A stretch of DNA of 64,000 nt. Origin: Eleginops maclovinus. Taxonomy: Eukaryota > Chordata > Actinopteri > Perciformes > Eleginopidae. The position numbers and the translations under genes were made by a program. Below the pieces are notes generated by a model that worked only from the letters and a program-made list of their open reading frames with translations, searched no databases and was not told where the DNA came from. Every line of letters starts with the position of its first letter. Position 1 is the stretch's first letter. The stretch covers positions 20,228,927 through 20,292,926 of the forward strand of contig NC_086366.1 of the NCBI RefSeq assembly GCF_036324505.1, written 5' to 3'. Below are positions 48,701-60,060 of this stretch, one piece after another.

Positions 48701-48997
48701 ATGATTATGTTATTTGATCACATAGAACTTAACAATTGAGGAAATATAGTATATTATCCAAACTAACTTAAATACGCTATTTGTTTTCACCAAATACCAA
48801 AATAAGCTCTATCCTCACCTGTCAGCTTATTTTACTTTCTGGAAAAACTATAAGAAATAGTGTAGAAATGTTGAAACTGTACTTCTGAACTGTCTCCTTA
48901 ACCAAAGGTTACACATGTAAGCTTTTCTTTTGATTAATAATGTAAAAATTTTCTGCTTCCATTTACTGAGCGTTCCCTGAAACAGTTTGCAGTTTGA

Positions 48998-49659
48998 GAG
49001 TATCCTGACTGGCTGCATCACCGCCTGGTATGGCAGTTGCACCGCCCTCAACCGTAAGACTCTACAGAGGGTGGTGAAAACTGCTCAGCACATCACCAGG
49101 ACGGAGCTGCCATCCATGGAGGACCTCTACACCCAGCGGTGTAGGAAGAAGGCCGGTAGGATATTAAAGGTCCCCCATCACCCCAGCACCAATCTGTTCT
49201 GTCTGCTGCCGTCTAGCAGACGGTACCGCAGCATCCGGACCAAGACCACCAGACTCAGGGACAGTTTTATACCACAGGCTGTAAGACTGCTGAACTCCTG
49301 AGCTCTGTGAATGTCTACTCACATCTTTTTATAGTACACATATCTATATATTATACATATCTGCCATATACATCTGTTATACGTAATATATGCATCTGTC
49401 CATACCTCCTCATTCAACTGTGTAAAGTATTTAAATACTCTCAATGTATTCCACATATGTATATATTTCACATCCTTAAATCTTTATTGTTGTTATTGTA
49501 AATATTCTTCTCTCTTTTTGCACTATTTTATTTATCTTATTTGCACCATGTATGTTGAGTTGTTGGAGGAGCATGGGACATAAGATTTTCATTGCCAACA
49601 TATACGTTGTATATGCTGTGCATATGACCAATAAAACCTTGAACCTTGAACCTTGAACC
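48998..49659 (+). mobile_element. 5'-truncated LINE, second copy of the 30715 family
   Basis: Begins abruptly at GAGAGTATCCTGACTGG, which corresponds to position 31146 of the first copy. It is nearly identical to that copy through the coding part, including a block of roughly 170 identical bases. Its open frame runs from ESILTGCITAWYGSC to AVRLLNS (stop near 49301). It ends in ACCTTGA-type units (49637-49659). No clear target duplication was seen. Confidence 0.85.
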
Positions 49660-50750
49660 CCCTGGGGAGAACTGCCACTCATTTTAAAACCTCTGATCTA
49701 AATTAATATAATTGAATCCTTATACTGTCATCTGATTCTATTAGTCTCATGGTTTGAGCTTGTGGAGTTACAGTGAGCTAATTGTGATGAAGCAAGACTT
49801 GTAACCTACAGATCTCTTTTTACACCAGACATTTTGTTAAAGCAAGAAAAGCACAGTTTAAAACCACATTTTGTTAACAATGGTTCAGTTCCAGTAAACT
49901 GTGCCACTAAGGAAACATGAACAATATGTTAGTTTCCAGCAGCCAAACTGAAATTTCATTGCATGGTTAATGTTGGTGCAATTAATTACATAATATACAG
50001 CCCTGTTCCATTTGTGTGGGCCATGCCTCTAGTATTCTGGCTCATTGGAAGGGCTTTTCCTCACTAAATAGAAAGGACCATAATGATGATTATTATTTTC
50101 AACAATTACACCCTTGTTTACGCTGCTATGACATAGACAGGTTGCGAAAAAACTTGTCTAAACGGTATTTGACAACGCAAATCAAACACCATAGGCTACA
50201 ATACAAAAAATAGGTAGCACATGCCAACAGAAAATATCCCTCAATTGAGTTTATTTAATTTCCTTCTAGGTACAATGGCCCAAAACATTTCCATCAGCAG
50301 AAAGGCGCTGCAGTTTCAAAGGCACTGCAAATATAAGACACAAATGTGCTAAAACACATGCAAAACAGCGGCGCTTCTTGTAGACGCTGCACGTTGAACT
50401 TTTTTAAGCTAATGGTCGGAAATGCTTTTGGTTGATGTAGCACGTTTGCACCTGTCTGCCGCCATACCCTTGTCCACAGTTCTAAAATCACTTTTATGGA
50501 AATATAAATATTGTGTGTCTGTCACAGGGGGCAAGAGGGTTTATCACAGAAAAGCAATTAAAAATCACTTTATTGATGCTTCAAAACTGTTGTAGTTTCA
50601 TTGGTTAAGCACACACAAAACGACAAAAAAAAAATGGAACTTCTTTATTCAATATGCAAATCTGAATGTACTTGAACAGCCAGCAAGCATCACGCAAATG
50701 TAGTTAAACTACCGGTACCTGTTTTAATATGTAGTTCACACTGCTCCTAA
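49660..50750. other. AT-rich intergenic sequence
   Basis: Nothing recognised with confidence. Confidence 0.5.
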
Positions 50751-51040
50751 CAGTTGTTACTCCACTTGGTGTCCAGCTAAAAATCGAACGCACCTTTGAC
50801 AAGCGCGCTGTTTTTAACCTGAGAACAGACGGCCCTCCGGCTTACTCCGTGCACGTCGCAGTGAGTGTACCTGACTCTGATGTAAGTCTGATAAGTTAGG
50901 ACACCTTTAGCTACTGTTGCTGCTCGTTATATGTTTCATAAACAAGCTGGATGCCTACTGTCCGTTCGTTTAGCCTGAAAAGCACGTGTGGAGGAAACCA
51001 TGAAGATTGCACGGGTTTAAAGGCCTTCCACCCGCCAGCC
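50751..51040 (+). promoter_or_regulatory. Probable 5' end or promoter region of a plus-strand gene
   Basis: GC and CpG content rise here relative to the flanks (for example AAGCGCGCTG, GTGCACGTCGCAG). A consensus donor (GATGTAAGT, near 50880) could end a non-coding first exon. An acceptor-like CCTTCCACCCGCCAG directly precedes the ATG at 51041. Promoter identity is inferred. Confidence 0.35.
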
Positions 51041-51113
51041 ATGGAGTTTACTTTTGGGAGCTTGGAAGCAACACAATCCTCATACACTGCCCGCTGGGAT
51101 GCACTTCAGCGAG
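51041..51113 (+). CDS. Candidate first coding exon of an unknown plus-strand gene
   Basis: ATG in an excellent Kozak context (CAGCCATGG) opens a frame of 24 codons, MEFTFGSLEATQSSYTARWD then ALQR, and runs into a good donor (CGAG|GTACGT) in phase 1. The frame is also open upstream to an ATG at 50951, so a longer N-terminus is possible. The local GC rise supports a gene start. No next exon of matching phase was found, so the intron may be long or the call wrong. The product is not recognised. Confidence 0.42.
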
Positions 51114-52015
51114 GTACGTCAGTTGCTTCTGCTAGTATATATTGTGAGTTAATATGTTTTTTGCTGTTTTAGGATGTTTGCAGATCGGCTGTTGCTGCTT
51201 TCACGTCGCTTAATTGCTAGCTGTTTGCATTTGCTTGTTTGAGCTTACTGTTTGATAATGTGCAGTAAAGTATGTTTGTGATATAGATGGTCATGTTAGT
51301 CTATGTTGTTCCGTGCTGAATTGGTTTTGCATCACATATCCCTGCTGGTTGCTGCCTTTTGGTTTAATTATGTTCTGTAGTTCACTGTAACACAGACGTA
51401 CTGGTTGCCGTTGTCTTTTACACAGAACAGTCCATTCACACCGGTAATTATTTCCCTGTTATTGATTTTATGGAAAACTCAACCTGACTTCTGTGAAAGC
51501 TTGCGTTATTATTCTTCGAACTATTGTCAAACAGAGACTGCTGGGCTCCACTGCACACCATGAGTTCTGCTCCTGCCATGAGTCTTGTTTTTAAATGCGT
51601 GTAAATATCTGCTGCAGAACTGACACGTCTTAACCTGCTGGTCTACATAGCAGGTGCATCGCTGGGTTTATGTTTATCTCAATTCACTGGACAGTAGATT
51701 TGATGTAATGGTCAGAGGTGCTTGGAAACGGCTGGTGATGCTTGCCAACACAGCCTAGATTTGGGTTAATAGTTGGCATCTGCTCTGTATTGAATGTGGT
51801 TTTACTAGTGTTTATGATCATCACACATCTGTCTCTTTTTCACTGAGCTTTGTGTATAGGTGTGAGATTGATAATGTCAAGCTAGATAGCAAAAATCTAA
51901 TATTCATAAAAATGATTAATGATGCATGACTAGTATAACTATCTGTTTTTGCCATAAAACTGACATGTTTTACTTCAGTGACTACACCTTGACTTCATGT
52001 AAGCGGTTGTGTGTT
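51114..52015. other. AT-rich sequence, putative first intron
   Basis: Nothing recognised. Confidence 0.45.
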
Positions 52016-52347
52016 AGAGGACATATTTTACTCATTTTCTGTTTCATATTTTGTATTTTGTGCTTCTACTGTGACATGTTTACATGCTTTAACCCTATGG
52101 TTTTCGGGTCTGTGGGACCTGTTTTCATTTTTTATCAAGCAAAAAATGATATGATTAATTATTTTTTCAAACTCAGACCTGGCCTTAGCTCATTTACTAT
52201 GAAGAACATATATTAGAACACATTTTCAATGACCACACATTGTAGCTACACCCCCTCTATACATTTACATTACATACAGGATGTCCGGGTCCACTGCACC
52301 CGGGGCTAATACAAGTGTGGAAATTGAAGTGTTGTCCTATGTACTTC

Positions 52348-52350
<3 letters not shown>

Positions 52351-52419
<69 letters not shown>
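52351..52419 (+). repeat. (GT)n microsatellite, 69 bp
   Basis: Uninterrupted GT units inside the piggyBac element. Confidence 0.97.
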
Positions 52420-52422
<3 letters not shown>

Positions 52423-52638
52423 TTCTGCTGTTCCAGCACAACGTTACAGCATTGTTGCAAAATTCAAGCACCGACACCTGTCTGTTCTCACATTCCCGCA
52501 CATTTTACCCTCTGTCTTGCGAGAATCATGGTGGGAACCAATGTTTATTTTTTCATATTCTGTCCCAGTCTCAAATTGGAGGATGGGACATAATAAATAT
52601 AGCTTTGCCAGTGTGCTTCCTTATCACAACTGATCAAG

Positions 52639-52745
52639 ATGGCCAAAAGATTCAATGCTTAGAGGGCCTTGCAGAGGTTACAGAATTTGAGGATCATAGT
52701 ACTGAAAAGGTTGAGTCCGACTTTAAAGAAGAGGACAAAATTTAG
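52639..52745 (+). pseudogene. Possible N-terminal remnant of a piggyBac transposase
   Basis: ATGGCCAAAAGATTCAATGC is followed, after a stop or frame change, by an acidic run including EVTEFEDHSTEKVESDFKEE. An acidic, serine-containing N-terminus is usual for piggyBac-family transposases. No catalytic domain follows before the right end of the element. Confidence 0.4.
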
Positions 52746-53414
52746 CATCAGCTAGTTCCAAAACGACCTACACCCAACATACAGAACCACCATCTGCAGA
52801 GCCTGAAGTAAGTGTGTAATGTTGTTGCAGTACTGTACATGTCTGACACGCATGTGGACCCAAGATGGACAGAAAAATACAAATGCATGTATCAAGTGCA
52901 TGTACATATAATTGGGATGAAGTAAATATCTGTTTTTAGTATTATTTGATAAAAGTATTTTATCATAAAATAGTTTGATTGTATTGAATTAAAAAAAAAA
53001 AAAATGCAGCGGGACCACCAGACCCACGAACACTGGCTGAGTAACAACAATATGAACACCACACAAGGGTTGATGTTCAAAAAAGTCTTTATTTTTCTCA
53101 TGATGCCTGTGCTGCAGTGCATCTTTTCACGCTCTGTCTGAAACCAGAACCCAGTCTGCTCCGATTGGTCAGCTCTGTTGTGATTGGTCAAAAACTTAGA
53201 GATGTGTAGGAAATATCTTAGCCTATCACTTACCATGTGTTGGAGCGATAGCCAATAGAAGCGTGAGTAAACAAAGAGTCTAACGGAGGTCTTTCAGGCA
53301 GGATGGAGTGTGTGCAGAGACACTCCCTCTGGAGGGAACTTTGGGATTCAAGCCTTGACTAAAAATCCTATACAACACACTACAGCAAAGGGAAAAGCAT
53401 AATAGGGCCTCTTT

Positions 53415-56400
53415 AACTGTACACTACTCTTATTTCTTATTTCAATCGGTTTTGCGTCAGCCACACATATTTAAATAGGGTGTAAGAAATACTTATAAGG
53501 AGGTTCAATGTGTTCCACTGTCATACATGCCCTTTTTGTTGAACATAAAATACCATACAGATGTCTCACTTTTTAGTAGCTCAAATGAACCCCTTGATAA
53601 ATCTCCTCTGGAGTGTTTACTATGTATTTGCTCTACACAGCGGTAGGCTTTTGAACAACACGGTAATTTATATTCAAAATTGTCAAGCAGTACCATTTAC
53701 TATGTTTCTTATATTTTTATAATGGTAACCTTTCTTCGAGACACAGTAAGTACTACACACTTATTTACATAAATTACACCTTTTAATTTCATTGCTTGTG
53801 GTTATAGGTGGCCAACACCATCAACTATGTTGTCATTTTAGCACTCATGAGGAGAAATGAATCTTTGAATGTTCAAGCCCACAGGGTTTTCTGCTAAATA
53901 ACCTATGTTAGACTATATTTTAGCAATGGGGGCAGAGACAGATCCCAAATAAATATTTCACACCTATAAATAATTCTATTTTGTTTCTTCTGGCTGTGAG
54001 GAGCTGGTGCTACCTGATTTGCAAGCATTGCAGGCCTCAGTCACACACCCTGAATACTGTGTGCGACACATGCAACTGCATCTCCAGTTTAGAGTGCGAA
54101 GTCAACGAGAAAAGACACAACCTATTCTGCAGTAAAACAATGGAATATATATTACCCTGGGGGACTTCACTGATGTTTATCATTTTGCTTCAGATTCCAT
54201 AATGTGACCATTATAGTAGTTCATCATTACGAAAAGTAACTTGAATGTGAAGAAATCCACCTCCTATAAAGCTTATAAACATAGACATCCTATTTCCCTT
54301 GCTGTTCCTGAATTAATTAGGCAAGGTGATGCATTATTGAGAAAGGCAGGACAAGATGATCAGGGTTTTGTATGATATTTTGTTCACCAGTTAGACTGTT
54401 GTTTTATATGGCAGTATATATATAAGCTTTTCATGTGGGCAATGTTTTTGGCATGCCTCAGGAAGTCGCTTTGGTCCCGCTATGCCTCTGTGGTGTATGA
54501 TACTAATGAGGCAGTTTGTGGAGATTAGGACCAATATTCACTCATGTTGGTGTGCACAGAGTGTGTTCCAATTACTGTGTCTTACCTCTACCTAGAGCAG
54601 TTAAATGATGTACTTAGTTTTTTACAGGATTGAAAGAAAGGGAAAATAAGTGGTCCTTTTTGCTTGTTTAAAGTAAAGTGTTGAAAATGGTGACAAGTAA
54701 AAAGGACATTTTCAACTCACCAACAAATTATAACCTACCTGCCATCTCACAGCAAGGATGACAATATCAATGTTAAATAACCAACAGCAAAAGTAACAAA
54801 ATAAATAACAACCATGAGGGGGAAAATAATAACAATAATAGAAGACCCTACAAACAATGATAGCATTGAAAACACCGGCAACAATAATCAAAACAACGTC
54901 ATTCGCAATGACAAATGTATTTAAAAGGTAAATTACCGCAACATCAACGATGGATTGAGGATGGCGAACTGACACAGCGAATCCTGCTGCCAGAGCATAA
55001 TGCTTTGGATAGCTTGTTGTGTTCCCATTTAAAAACCTCCACTCTTTCTTATGTTTGTAGTTTTGTTTTTAGCAGTTTGTGAAATTGAAAGGAATGAACG
55101 GCAAGGGCAGGAGACCACATTAGCGAAAGGCAGATGAGATAGCTTGCTGGCCGTCGACAACAGCATCTGACAATTGCTGAAGATCCGGAGTGTAAATCAG
55201 TGCTCTAAAGTAGCTGAATAACGAAACGATATGAGAATAGTGTGAAATGGTACTTTTATAGTGAGAGGTTGCTACTGATTTGGCTGTAAATAAGGAATAA
55301 AGACTGTCAGGGTGATCTTTGGTGGGTTAAACCAATAGGTGTGAGAAGGCGTAGCACAAACTGAGGCCATAATGACAACAGCAAAACTAACACAAAATAA
55401 TTATTTCAGAATTTTATTCAACCACAAAGCACTTCACATATCACTTAATTACAATTAATGAAAACTGGGATGAAGTAAGATCAAATGAAAGGTTTGGTTT
55501 AATAAAAAAAGAGCTGAAAAAGGTAATGAATTACTAAAGGTATTCAGCCGCAGGCCGGTTATTCTGAGGGCGAGAAGCCCTGCTGGCAAAAGCACTATCA
55601 CATCGAATTATACAGTTTAAATCAACAGAAACCTGCGCCCAAGACAATCAGTCCTGTTGGAGTAACAGGATTACATTTCCTAAAACCGTGTGTTCCACAC
55701 CTTCAACATGTATCAAAAAAGAGATTCTCCAAATGAGCAAATACTCTGACACAGATCCATCATGGCTGAAAATCACACTGGATATATTCTAGTGAGGTTT
55801 TTACCCAAGTCTGACTGCACGGACATGTGTTTTATTCATTAATCTTGAATCTTAAACTCTGATACCAAACTGGTTCAACAAACAGGGCACATTTCAAAGA
55901 TTTTCTAGTATATTTTGAAAGAAAATACTAAACTAATTTGAAATAATATCCTTATAGCCATTTTGTGTGTAGATGTTCAGTGGCATTACAGGTCTACAGT
56001 GTTTATGACACAATGTCTGTGTGTAATGAACGTTGTAATATGATATAATTCAATGTCTCACTGCAGAGAAACCAACGTTTTGTTGTTAACATCATCAAAA
56101 TGTCGGCATAACAAACATGCTACTCCCACCACTCAGATTCTGTCCTCAGAGATGCATCATGGGAAAAAAGCAATACTGCTTCTACAGTCCTCCTGTTTTT
56201 ATTTTAGCTTTGAATTCAGTTTGACTCGAGGTTCTTTATGTGCAGACTTTCAGCCTGGGATCAAAGAGAGAATATAGCTTTGTAATATGCGAATGAGTGG
56301 ATTACAATTGGAAGGTAGTGTCTTCTGAATGACGAAGGTTAATCTGCAACAGAGCAAATGATATCTTGCTTATCATTCCTCTAATCAAACCACTTTCTGT

Positions 56401-59040
56401 AGATGAGAAGACATTGAAGTGAGGCCATTCTTAACATCAGTTTAAAAACAAAGGATCACTCATTTACAGATTGCAGACTTAATAGCAAACGGTGATCACA
56501 CTGGATTTTTGACCTCTCTCTTTTATTCTGCACTAATTGAAGTTCAGAAAGGAGTCTCCATCTGAGCAAATACCAGCAGGTGTGTAAGAAAGCAGGAGTG
56601 AAATGCCAGCAAAAGCTCTTGTAAAAATAACTCTCATTGTCTAGCTAATTACAATGGCTGTGCAACAAACTTCAGAGCTAAACACATATTAGATTATGCC
56701 TTTATTACAACAGGCAATAATGAGATGCAATGGAACTCAAACAGGCAGTAAATACTGCTTGTCATCAACCTGGTATCTGTGTAATGCAGTTGGGCGGTGG
56801 AGCAGAAAACCATCCAGTTTATTTTCAGTTGTTGCTAATAACTAAAACTGTACGAGCTATGGTAATTTGATTTCCTTTTTCAGTTAAATGGCTCAAAAAC
56901 ATATTTCTTTGCCTATAGTTTGCGTTCAGAAGCTACACCAATGATTATTTTGTTTACATTAAAGAGTTTATTTATTTACAAGGCATACAAAACAAAACTA
57001 ACATTTAAATACATTAAATAACATTACAATCCACAAATCAGAAAGAGAATAAATTAAAAGAGAAGTAAAGAAAAGAAAGAAAACAACACCAATCAGTCTA
57101 TAATCCTAATGTACACTAACGGGCTGGGCTGCTTTTCGCTGATAAGTTCAATGTTTCTCTGTCATAACCCCCTTTCATACTGTGCGCTAAAGGAATATTT
57201 AACTGCGGATTGCAAACGTTACATATCTGATCACTTGCACCTTAATATCTAGTTTAACATAGTCAAGTTATAAATACTGCCGTAATATACGACAGCTTCA
57301 TGTTTGGACAAATACAAAAGCAATCATCGTTTATATGCTATTTTATTTTTGTAATTTTTTGCTTTTGCATTGCAATGTTGAAAAGAAAGCTGGGCTGCAT
57401 GCTGTGAAATGTTGCATCAGGATCTGCAATATATATTTATATTATTTAAAAAAAGAAAAAGATGGTGTGACATTTATACTTGTTTTATTTATAACTTAAT
57501 GAGATTCATGTGGGATGCTGTTAAGCCTGCTTTTCAACTATAGCTGATATTTGAGATACACATTGGAAACCAGCTAATTGAGTGAAAGTGTTCGTATCCG
57601 TCTTTCACCCCCACACTAAAGAACATGTGGTCATTTTCTATTTTTAGTTCATTTAATTTCCAGTGTGATATCAGCGCTTATTGAGTTGTTTGATTATAAA
57701 AAAACTGAAATTACAGCTGCAAAAGTTAGTCTATTAATCCAGTTAATTGTCGGAAAATAATCACAAACAGTTTTGATAATACATTTAAAAATAAATGTCT
57801 TGGAATTTTATTTTTATTTTTAAGGAAATAAGAAGAATTGTTTACCTCTGTTTTATTTGTATTCATCTTAGTAATAATAACAACAATATTAATCATCATT
57901 ATCAAATGGTTCATCAGGTGCTCGAAAAGAAAGATAACAAATATAAATAAATAAAAATACAACATTTAGCAAAATGACACAACAATAAACCCACATGGCA
58001 TCAAAGCCAGTCTGAAAAGGTGACTTTTGGTCAGGGTCCTGAATAATAATAATAATAATCACACTGAACGCCCTGTCACCAACGGTTCGGAGGCGAGTGC
58101 GGGGAATAGAGAGAAGGCCCGTGTCCGAGGACCGCAGACTCCGTGGGGAGGTCAGTGCAGTCTCTGATGTGTTTTGGGAGGTCCAAAGGGAGGTGGCAGC
58201 GATGGAGGAGGCTCTGTCCCCCCTGGCTCGGTGCTTGGTTTGTGTAGGATGGACAATAAAATAATATCTTTTAGTTTTTGGAAAAACAAAAATATATATA
58301 TTGGATCAGATGGCCAAACTTCAGTGTTTTTATAGACCAAACCATTAATTGATTTAGAAATGCATACGCAGAGTTAGACAACCTGTTTGAAAAAGCTTCA
58401 AGAAAGGAACGATTAAATAAATACTAAAGTCCATATCCAGTTACATTTTGTTACTCCACAGTTGCGTGAGTTGTGTAACAAGATGTGTGGTTAGTTATGA
58501 GGTACTTTTTGACAGCTGAGGGTCACAAAGAATTGTATAAGCTGTGACAAGTGTCATGGGAAATGAGCAATGAACCTGCAGAGGAAATTAAAAACTAAGT
58601 GGCTCCTATGTGCTGTGCCAAAACTCCCAACATCACGGAGTGCACCACTGATATTCAAGGTGATTTTATCGCGGCTAAATAGACTGTTAATTTGAATGTT
58701 AATCACGAGGCCTCTTGACATAAACCATTTCTCAAATGCAGCGTTGAAGTTATCACACAATCCTAAATCAATGTTCCTGAAAGCAGATTACTGAAGGAGC
58801 TGTCCTTGGTGCTGAAATCCTGTGCGCAACCTCCTGCCACGGCGTCATTTTACATAACCAGGTTTAACATTGTGTTGGAGAAATGTGATTCAACATTTTT
58901 GAAAGGAGATCTTTATGAAAACAGTCTTTTCAATGTTGAAATTAAATAAACAACTTGCTGGCTTTCTGTGCACAAATGGCTTTTATAAAAAAAGGTGGTT
59001 TTAAGATACACATTTATTTTAACATTAAATTACGTGTGAA
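53415..59040. other. AT-rich intergenic or intronic sequence
   Basis: No supported exon. A GC-richer patch at about 58060-58220 (CGGTTCGGAGGCGAGTGCGG) with a short AAT run before it may be an old repeat but was not classified. Confidence 0.45.
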
Positions 59041-59190
59041 TTGTTAGACGCTTTTATCCAAACCGACTTGAATATGTTCCATACTGTGGACAGTCCCCAC
59101 AGGAGCAATTCCGGGTGAAGTGTCGTGCCCAGGGACACTACGACGACTGACTGTAGTGGGACTTGAACCTACTCCGATATGATTGCAGTT
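59041..59190 (+). repeat. Dispersed fish repeat (SINE-like)
   Basis: GACGCTTTTATCCAAACCGACTT, then GGAGCAATTCCGGGTGAAGTG and GTAGTGGGACTTGAACCTA, is the order of an interspersed repeat I recall from many fish genomes. The last block resembles a tRNA B box (GGACTTGAACC), here mutated. Confidence 0.5.
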
Positions 59191-59363
59191 CTTCAACTTG
59201 CATATCTAAATACGCTATAAAATGTTTACCTTTCCATTCCCTGTTATATGCAATGTGATACATTTAATACAAATATTGACTGATATTGTGGCCAATGGTG
59301 TACTTACTGTATATAGTGGAGCTAAAGTTTGATCAATTAGTCAATTCAAAACGAGACTTTCAG

Positions 59364-60060
59364 ACTAGGAGTCAGCGGTATGACAAAATACTCATACCAT
59401 GGTATTGACTGCAAAACTGTATTGTATAACAATACCATGATATTTAATTTTAAATGATTGGACATGTATTTACATTTATATGTTTTGGCTTTCATGACTC
59501 GTATTGTGAAGGAATCAGAATGCATGAAACGACTGCAAAACTGTAAACCATTTTATTTTTGCAAACATTGCGTACCACATAACAACATAACAATTAACAA
59601 CAAAAGCACTGCCTACAACTGTAAATAACTGCACCCTTCCCCGAAACTGCAGAATACTAATTTAGATACTTATTTATGATGTATGATTGAACTTCAGACT
59701 TATATTCAGAATAATTTTAAAAATTGCAACTCACCAACTTAATAAAGCTTGCTTCAAGCCAAGGTACACTACACAGACAATATACAAGTAGTTAAACTAT
59801 AAAACAAGTGCAACTTGGCTGGCATTACACTACTATACCTTAATATAGAGACTTTAACACACGTTTCACACATGTTACATCTATAATGGCTGCAATATGA
59901 ACATCATAAAGGCACTATAGCTGCTACTACGCTTGGCGCTGTACCCCAGCATGCATTTGGGGACTTCAGTACTTTTTCAACGGTATCGCGGGATACGAAA
60001 GGTCCCTATCATACGGCATAAAGTTTACGGTATTCGGTATGAAACGGTATACTGCTAGGC
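59364..60060 (+). mobile_element. Possible non-autonomous hAT-like DNA element
   Basis: The left end CTAGGAGTCAGCGGTATGAC and the inverse of the right end, CCTAGCAGTATACCGTTTC, are related. Both are followed by more GGTAT/ATACC units. There is no coding capacity and no clear 8-bp target duplication, so the class is uncertain. Confidence 0.38.

Larger units (their letters stand above)
44105..48997. other. AT-rich sequence upstream of the orphan exons
   Basis: Contains a decayed LINE fragment (about 44697-44895) and an old dispersed repeat (about 45380-45785). Otherwise nothing was recognised. Confidence 0.45.
52093..53069 (+). mobile_element. piggyBac-type transposon, internally deleted
   Basis: The element starts CCCTATGG and ends CACAAGGG. 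It lies at TTAA (52089-52092) on the left and TTGA (53070-53073) on the right. The uninterrupted repeat copies read TTAATG at this place, so TTGA is a mutated TTAA duplication. TTAA targets and CCCT...AGGG ends are typical of piggyBac. Subterminal GGGTCTGTGGGACC and GGGTCTGGTGGTCCC-like blocks mirror each other. Inside are a GT microsatellite (52351-52419) and a remnant of a transposase N-terminus. Confidence 0.78.
52016..53414 (+). repeat. CCAAT-box dispersed repeat, copy D, split by a piggyBac insertion
   Basis: The left part (52016-52092) has GTGCTTCTACTGTGACATG and TGCTTTAA. The right part (53070-53414) resumes exactly where the other copies continue (TTGATGTTCAAAAAAGTC) and runs through CCGATTGGTCAGC, TGTGATTGGTCAA and AGCCAATAGAAGCG to CATAATAGGGCCTCTTTAA. 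The intervening 977 bp is a separate transposon. Confidence 0.78.

Noticed and set aside
58041..58060. (AAT)n run
   Set aside because: Only about six units; too short to list as a microsatellite feature.
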